A stretch of DNA of 17,698 nt from Firmicutes bacterium UBA2598 (lineage in GTDB: Bacteria; Bacillota; PH28-bin88). The stretch's first letter is position 1, and each line of letters begins with the position of its first letter. The translations under genes were made by a program, and so were the position numbers. The notes under the pieces were generated by a model. The model was not told the origin of the DNA and ran no database searches. It worked only from the letters and a program-made list of their open reading frames with translations. The stretch is from contig DDKM01000019.1 in NCBI GenBank assembly GCA_002339345.1, forward strand, positions 1-17,698. Direction: 5' to 3'. Positions 14,379-17,698 of this stretch are shown one piece after another.

Positions 14379-15989
14379 CTACATACCCTCCTCTTTGGTT
14401 TTCCCCTCATTGTCAAGCCGTTTCCCCATCTCCGCTCGGCTATTACACAACGCCTTTGGCCATGTCCCCCCCTCCCCTGACAAGTTGACTGTAGGTGCAT
14501 TACTTAACCCCAATTGGTACAATTTTTTAAATTCCAACCCCAGCTTGTAATAAATCTCCTGATAGACCCCATACAGGTGCTGATATTTCTGGTGATTGGC
14601 CGCGTCTGGGCGGTATATGGTGTGTATCCTGGTAAAATTCCCGGCCTGTTGTAAGTCATTGATCAACTCCAGCCCCCGCATGGCTAAAATGGCGGCACCA
14701 AGGGCGGATCCCTCGCGTACCTCCGGTATTTTTACTTCCCGGCCCAGCACGTCCGCCATGATCTGACACCACAGGGATGATTTGGCGAACCCGCCGGTTG
14801 CCCTGATTTCACTAACCTGGCCGATTTCCGCTAACGCTTGGTAGATGCTATAGATGCTATAAACCACCCCTTCCATCACTGCCCTGACCATGTGCTGTCT
14901 GGAGTGGGTAAGGCTCAACCCGCAAAAAACACCTCTAGCTTCCTGGTTCCAATTGGGATTTCGCTCTCCCGTCAAGAAGGGCAGGAAAATCAGCTGGTCC
15001 GCACCAGCCGGCACCTCGCCCGCGTACTGGCTCAGGATTTCATAGGGGGAAACCGCCAGGACATCCTTTAGCCACCGTAAAACATTACCCGCATTGCTGA
15101 TTATCCCGCCGGCCACCCAATAACCCGCCGCCAGTGAATAACACCAGATGCGCTGGCGTTCATCCAGCAACGGTTGGTTGCTGATCAGCCGGATGGCCCC
15201 GCTGGTACCTATATCCACATTGACCTGGCCCCGGCCCAGGGATCCTGCCCCTAAATTAGCTAGAGGACCATCACCGGCCCCGATGACCACCGGCAGGTCA
15301 ACAGGGATGCCCATCTGGGACGCCCAGGCCGGTTTGATGCCCCGCAACACCTGGGTTGGCGGCACGGGCTGGGACAGGTGGGATGCAGTAATGCCTGCGG
15401 CGGCCAGTGCCTCCGGCTCCCACTCCATTTGATGGATATTGAAAAGACCGGTAGCCGACGCAATGGACCAATCCACCACATACTGTCCGAAAAACTGAAA
15501 AAGGATATATTCCTTGATGGAGACAAATTTTGCCACCTTATGGAAAACCTTCGGCTGGTTGTCCATAAGCCAACGAATTTTGGCAAGGGGATAGATGGGT
15601 TGCACTGGACAACCGGTCAGCCGGTATAACCGGGTGCTATCAACTGTTTCCCTGATTTGCCGGGCAGTGTCGCCGGCCCGCCCGTCGGCCCAGATCAACA
15701 TGGGTCCCAGCGCTTCCCCCGTTTCATCCACCGGGATGATGCTGTACATGGCAGCACTGATACCCATGCCGGCCAGTTGGTTGGCCTGGAGCCCTGCCCC
15801 TTGCACCAGTCGCCTGACACTGGCCAGTACAGCCGTAAAAATTGCCCCGGGATCCTGTTCCGCCCGGTTGGGCGGCAGGTAGACAGTTTCGTACTCCACG
15901 GCTACCGTGTGGCACACCTGGCCGTTTAGATCGAACAGGATAGCCCTGCTGCTGGTTGTGCCTATGTCCAAGCCCATTAAGTACTGCAT
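14379..15989 (-). CDS. FGGY family carbohydrate kinase (gluconokinase/xylulokinase-like)
   Basis: ATP-dependent sugar or sugar-acid kinase of 536 aa. The N-terminal phosphate loop is GLDIGTTSSRA (6-16), an IWADGRA substrate-side motif is at 99-105, the catalytic Asp is D240 in GAGDGPLANLG, and the FGGY C-terminal signature spans about 399-433 with GGFAKSSLWCQIMADVLG. Overall it most resembles gluconate kinases of the FGGY type, but FGGY substrate assignment from sequence alone is weak. The family is usually about 490-515 aa, and here some 42 residues follow the natural-looking end at YQLG (residue 494). Removing one G from the GGGG run at 14508-14511 would place a TAA directly after that glycine, so the tail may reflect an indel. 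The stop is four bases before the TRAP receptor ATG, and the tail codons carry that gene's ribosome binding site. Confidence 0.92.
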   Translation of the reverse strand: MQYLMGLDIGTTSSRAILFDLNGQVCHTVAVEYETVYLPPNRAEQDPGAIFTAVLASVRRLVQGAGLQANQLAGMGISAAMYSIIPVDETGEALGPMLIWADGRAGDTARQIRETVDSTRLYRLTGCPVQPIYPLAKIRWLMDNQPKVFHKVAKFVSIKEYILFQFFGQYVVDWSIASATGLFNIHQMEWEPEALAAAGITASHLSQPVPPTQVLRGIKPAWASQMGIPVDLPVVIGAGDGPLANLGAGSLGRGQVNVDIGTSGAIRLISNQPLLDERQRIWCYSLAAGYWVAGGIISNAGNVLRWLKDVLAVSPYEILSQYAGEVPAGADQLIFLPFLTGERNPNWNQEARGVFCGLSLTHSRQHMVRAVMEGVVYSIYSIYQALAEIGQVSEIRATGGFAKSSLWCQIMADVLGREVKIPEVREGSALGAAILAMRGLELINDLQQAGNFTRIHTIYRPDAANHQKYQHLYGVYQEIYYKLGLEFKKLYQLGLSNAPTVNLSGEGGTWPKALCNSRAEMGKRLDNEGKTKEEGM

Positions 15990-16882
15990 TACAGCTCCAG
16001 GTCTACGGCAGCCAGGGCCACCTCAAAGGCAGCCTTTTCTGCAGTATTGAAATCCCGCAGCGGTTTGCGGTAGCCACCAAACCGGTAGTGCCCCCGTCCT
16101 TGGATAGCATGCTTGTAGGCGGCCAGATAGGGCCCCAGCTTTAGCGCCTCCCGCAGTTGACCGATTACCTGATTTTGTTTTTTGGCCTCTGCGAAATCAC
16201 CCCGGTTAAAAGCATCATAAAGCCGTACAAAGGGCTCCGGGAAGGGGTTGGCGATGGCGGAAACCACACCCCGGCCCCCTACTGCCAGGGCAGTGAGCAC
16301 CAGGCCATCGGTCCCGATTATCGCCGTAAAATCCTGGGAAGTCTTATCAATATAATCCTGGAATAGAATCAAGTCTTTGCTGCTATCCTTGATACCAACC
16401 ACATTCCCGCACTCCTTGGCCAATTCCGCCACCAATTTGGGGGACAGGCCGTTGCCGGAGCGGCCGGGGTTATTGTAAAGGTAAATGGGCAATCCAGGCA
16501 CCTGTTGGGCAATCTCCATGTAAAATGCCTTGAGAGCAGCATGGTCATAGGGATAAAAACTAGGGGCAATAATGGAAACACCGTAAGCACCGATGGCCTG
16601 GGCGTGTTGAGTCAGCTCCAGAGTCTCAGCCTGGTTGATGCTGGTAACCTGGATGACGACCGGTATCCGCCCGGCTGTCTGGTCCACAACCACCTCCGCC
16701 ACCTGTTTCCTTTCGTCACAATTAAGTACCATACCCTCGCCCATGGTGCCATTGACAAAAAGTCCGTGCACACCCTTTGCGATCATGAAATCTATGTGCG
16801 CCCGCAAAGCCTCTTGGTCCACTTCCCTTCCATCGTTCTGAAAAGGCACCATTACCGCCGGAATAATTCCATGAAACGACAT
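15989..16882 (-). CDS. Dihydrodipicolinate synthase/KDG aldolase family lyase
   Basis: Class I, Schiff-base aldolase-type TIM barrel of 297 aa, the standard length for the DapA/NanA/KdgA superfamily. Visible signatures are NGTMGEG at 44-50 (the GTTGE-type pyruvate carboxylate site), Y136 within YLYNNPGRSG (catalytic Tyr) and K165 in GIKDSS (Schiff-base Lys). Family members cleave or form 2-keto-3-deoxy acids with pyruvate as one partner, or act as dehydratases/decarboxylases of related sugar acids. Within an operon of sugar-acid dehydrogenases and a TRAP transporter, I infer a catabolic 2-keto-3-deoxy-aldonate aldolase rather than lysine-biosynthetic DapA. ATG start with AGGAGG nearby. Its TAA stop shares one base (TAATG) with the ATG of the downstream kinase, implying translational coupling. 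Confidence 0.9.
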   Translation of the reverse strand: MSFHGIIPAVMVPFQNDGREVDQEALRAHIDFMIAKGVHGLFVNGTMGEGMVLNCDERKQVAEVVVDQTAGRIPVVIQVTSINQAETLELTQHAQAIGAYGVSIIAPSFYPYDHAALKAFYMEIAQQVPGLPIYLYNNPGRSGNGLSPKLVAELAKECGNVVGIKDSSKDLILFQDYIDKTSQDFTAIIGTDGLVLTALAVGGRGVVSAIANPFPEPFVRLYDAFNRGDFAEAKKQNQVIGQLREALKLGPYLAAYKHAIQGRGHYRFGGYRKPLRDFNTAEKAAFEVALAAVDLEL

Positions 16883-16910
16883 GAGATACTCCTCCTAATG
16901 ATGATATTTA

Positions 16911-17669
16911 CTAACAGGCCAGCCACCCGCCGTCCACATAAAGCACCTGACCGGTGATATAGTCGGAAGCCTCAGAGGCAAGTAAAACCGCAGCCCCTGC
17001 CAGGTCTTGCGGCAGCCCTGTACGCCCCAGGGGAATGCGTTTCAGGGCGTTTTCCACCCAGCCGTCCCGGTTAAAGAGTTCTTCGGTCATGGCGGTACGG
17101 TAGTAACCCGGCCCAATGGCATTAACGTTAATCCCAAATGGTGCCCATTCCACCGCCATGGCCTTGGTCATTTGCACCACACCACCCTTACTGGAACAAT
17201 AGGGTACGATATTGGGAATACCGATCACACTGCTTAATGAAGCGATGTTGATAATCTTGCCCCGCTGCCGGGGAATCATCTTTTTGGCTACCGCCTGAGA
17301 AGTGAAGAAAACAGCTTTCAGGTTTACGCCCAATACACGGTCCCAATCAGCTTCGGTCATTTCCACCGCCGGCTTGCGGATATTGATGCCGGCCCCATTG
17401 ACCAGGATGTCAATACAACCGTATTCCCTTTCCACCCAGTCCACCATAGTCGCTATTTCCGTCATCTGCAGCAAGTCTACCCGGTGACCGGCGCTTTTAC
17501 TGCCAAGAGCCTGGAGTTCGGCCTCAGTCTGGTCCAGTTCAACTTGGGAACGGGCCGCCACCACCACATCAGCTCCGGCACCAGCCAGGGCCAGGGCAAT
17601 TCCCTTACCCAGGCCTCTTCCCCCACCGGTTACCAGTGCCACCTTTTTTTGCAGGGAAAAGCTGTTCAA
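16911..17669 (-). CDS. SDR family oxidoreductase, gluconate 5-dehydrogenase-like
   Basis: A classical short-chain dehydrogenase/reductase of 252 aa, the usual family length. The NAD(P)-binding TGGGRGLG motif is at residues 14-21, NGAG at 91-94 (most relatives have NNAG), the active-site Ser near 144, and the Tyr-xxx-Lys pair at Y157/K161. The C-terminal YITGQVLYVDGGW is typical. The stretch INIRKPAVEMTEADWDRV resembles gluconate 5-dehydrogenase and KduD-type enzymes, which interconvert a hydroxyl and a keto group on sugar acids; the exact substrate is inferred. The start is TTG, supported by GAGGAGG seven bases upstream and the absence of a better in-frame start. It is the first gene seen in the operon, 28 bases ahead of the aldolase-family gene. 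Cytosolic; no signal peptide. SDR membership is very secure, the gluconate-type substrate moderately so. Confidence 0.93.
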   Translation of the reverse strand: MNSFSLQKKVALVTGGGRGLGKGIALALAGAGADVVVAARSQVELDQTEAELQALGSKSAGHRVDLLQMTEIATMVDWVEREYGCIDILVNGAGINIRKPAVEMTEADWDRVLGVNLKAVFFTSQAVAKKMIPRQRGKIINIASLSSVIGIPNIVPYCSSKGGVVQMTKAMAVEWAPFGINVNAIGPGYYRTAMTEELFNRDGWVENALKRIPLGRTGLPQDLAGAAVLLASEASDYITGQVLYVDGGWLAC

Positions 17670-17676
17670 ACGTAAA

Positions 17677-17683
17677 CCTCCTC
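17677..17683 (-). promoter_or_regulatory. Ribosome binding site that fixes a TTG start
   Basis: On the minus strand this reads GAGGAGG and ends seven bases before the TTG codon at 17669-17667. It is a near-perfect Shine-Dalgarno sequence and the reason for accepting TTG as the start of the first SDR gene. Only 15 further bases are available upstream, too few to judge a promoter. Confidence 0.8.
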
Positions 17684-17698
17684 GTATAATTTGATTGG

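Noticed and set aside
14388..14416. TTGACA on the minus strand in the kinase tail, as a possible -35 box of an internal promoter for the TRAP genes.
   Set aside because: At the expected 17-base spacing the sequence is GAGGAG, not a -10 box; other spacings offer nothing convincing.
14375..14500. Upstream in-frame extension of the TRAP receptor, which would add 42 residues.
   Set aside because: The extension is rich in Arg/Gly/Cys, overlaps the kinase and would bury the lipoprotein signal peptide. The ATG at 14374 has a good ribosome binding site and gives a clean signal.
76..17675. Numerous plus-strand open frames of 60-216 codons.
   Set aside because: They all lie opposite well-identified minus-strand genes, lack recognisable domains and mirror the codon bias of those genes.
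1..17698. CRISPR arrays, tRNA/rRNA genes, insertion sequences, attachment sites, phage genes or defence systems.
   Set aside because: None was seen: there are no regularly spaced repeats, transposase motifs or long direct repeats, and coding density leaves essentially no room for them.

Overview
The window looks like chromosome of a low-to-mid GC, Gram-positive anaerobe of the Bacillota, perhaps a Moorella- or Desulfotomaculum-like clostridial lineage. The reasons are strong AGGAGG-type ribosome binding sites before almost every gene, frequent GTG and TTG starts, a lipoprotein-type TRAP solute receptor and very tight packing. No rRNA, tRNA or other taxonomic marker is present, so the placement is an inference from style only.

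All 17 genes lie on the minus strand and read from high to low coordinates. Neighbours overlap by 1 to 8 bases or sit within about 40 bases of each other. The one larger gap (102 bases) holds a perfect 12-bp hairpin between the TRAP receptor and permease genes. No promoter, regulator gene or terminator is visible at either edge, so the operon probably starts right of the window and may continue to the left.

Layout in transcription order. (1) 17669-14379: a gluconate-5-dehydrogenase-like SDR, a DapA/KDG-aldolase-family lyase and an FGGY sugar (acid) kinase. (2) 14374-11382: a complete TRAP transporter (receptor, small permease, large permease). (3) 11363-9319: a CtBP-like D-2-hydroxyacid dehydrogenase and a zinc-dependent sorbitol/threonine-dehydrogenase-like oxidoreductase. 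(4) 9297-8368: an uncharacterised, probably TIM-barrel protein, possibly related to the U32 family. (5) 8354-3693: a complete AcoABC-type 2-oxoacid/acetoin dehydrogenase complex (E1 alpha, E1 beta, E2, E3). (6) 3700-3041: the lipoyl-attachment enzyme LipB. (7) 3034-39: a second SDR, a LarA-superfamily (nickel racemase/epimerase-like) protein and an FAH-family enzyme resembling 2-keto-3-deoxy-D-arabinonate dehydratase.

My interpretation is a self-contained catabolic operon for a hydroxylated carboxylic acid, probably a sugar acid (aldonate or deoxy-aldonate). TRAP uptake would be followed by epimerisation (LarA-like), oxidation/reduction (two SDRs, MDR, hydroxyacid dehydrogenase), and then either retro-aldol cleavage to pyruvate (DapA family) or dehydration (FAH family). 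A dedicated, locally lipoylated 2-oxoacid dehydrogenase would pass carbon to acyl-CoA. No aldonate dehydratase (IlvD/EDD or enolase family), no KDG kinase and no 2-oxoglutarate-semialdehyde dehydrogenase is visible. The actual substrate therefore cannot be read from the window, and the unknown protein and the LarA-like protein are the most promising novelties.
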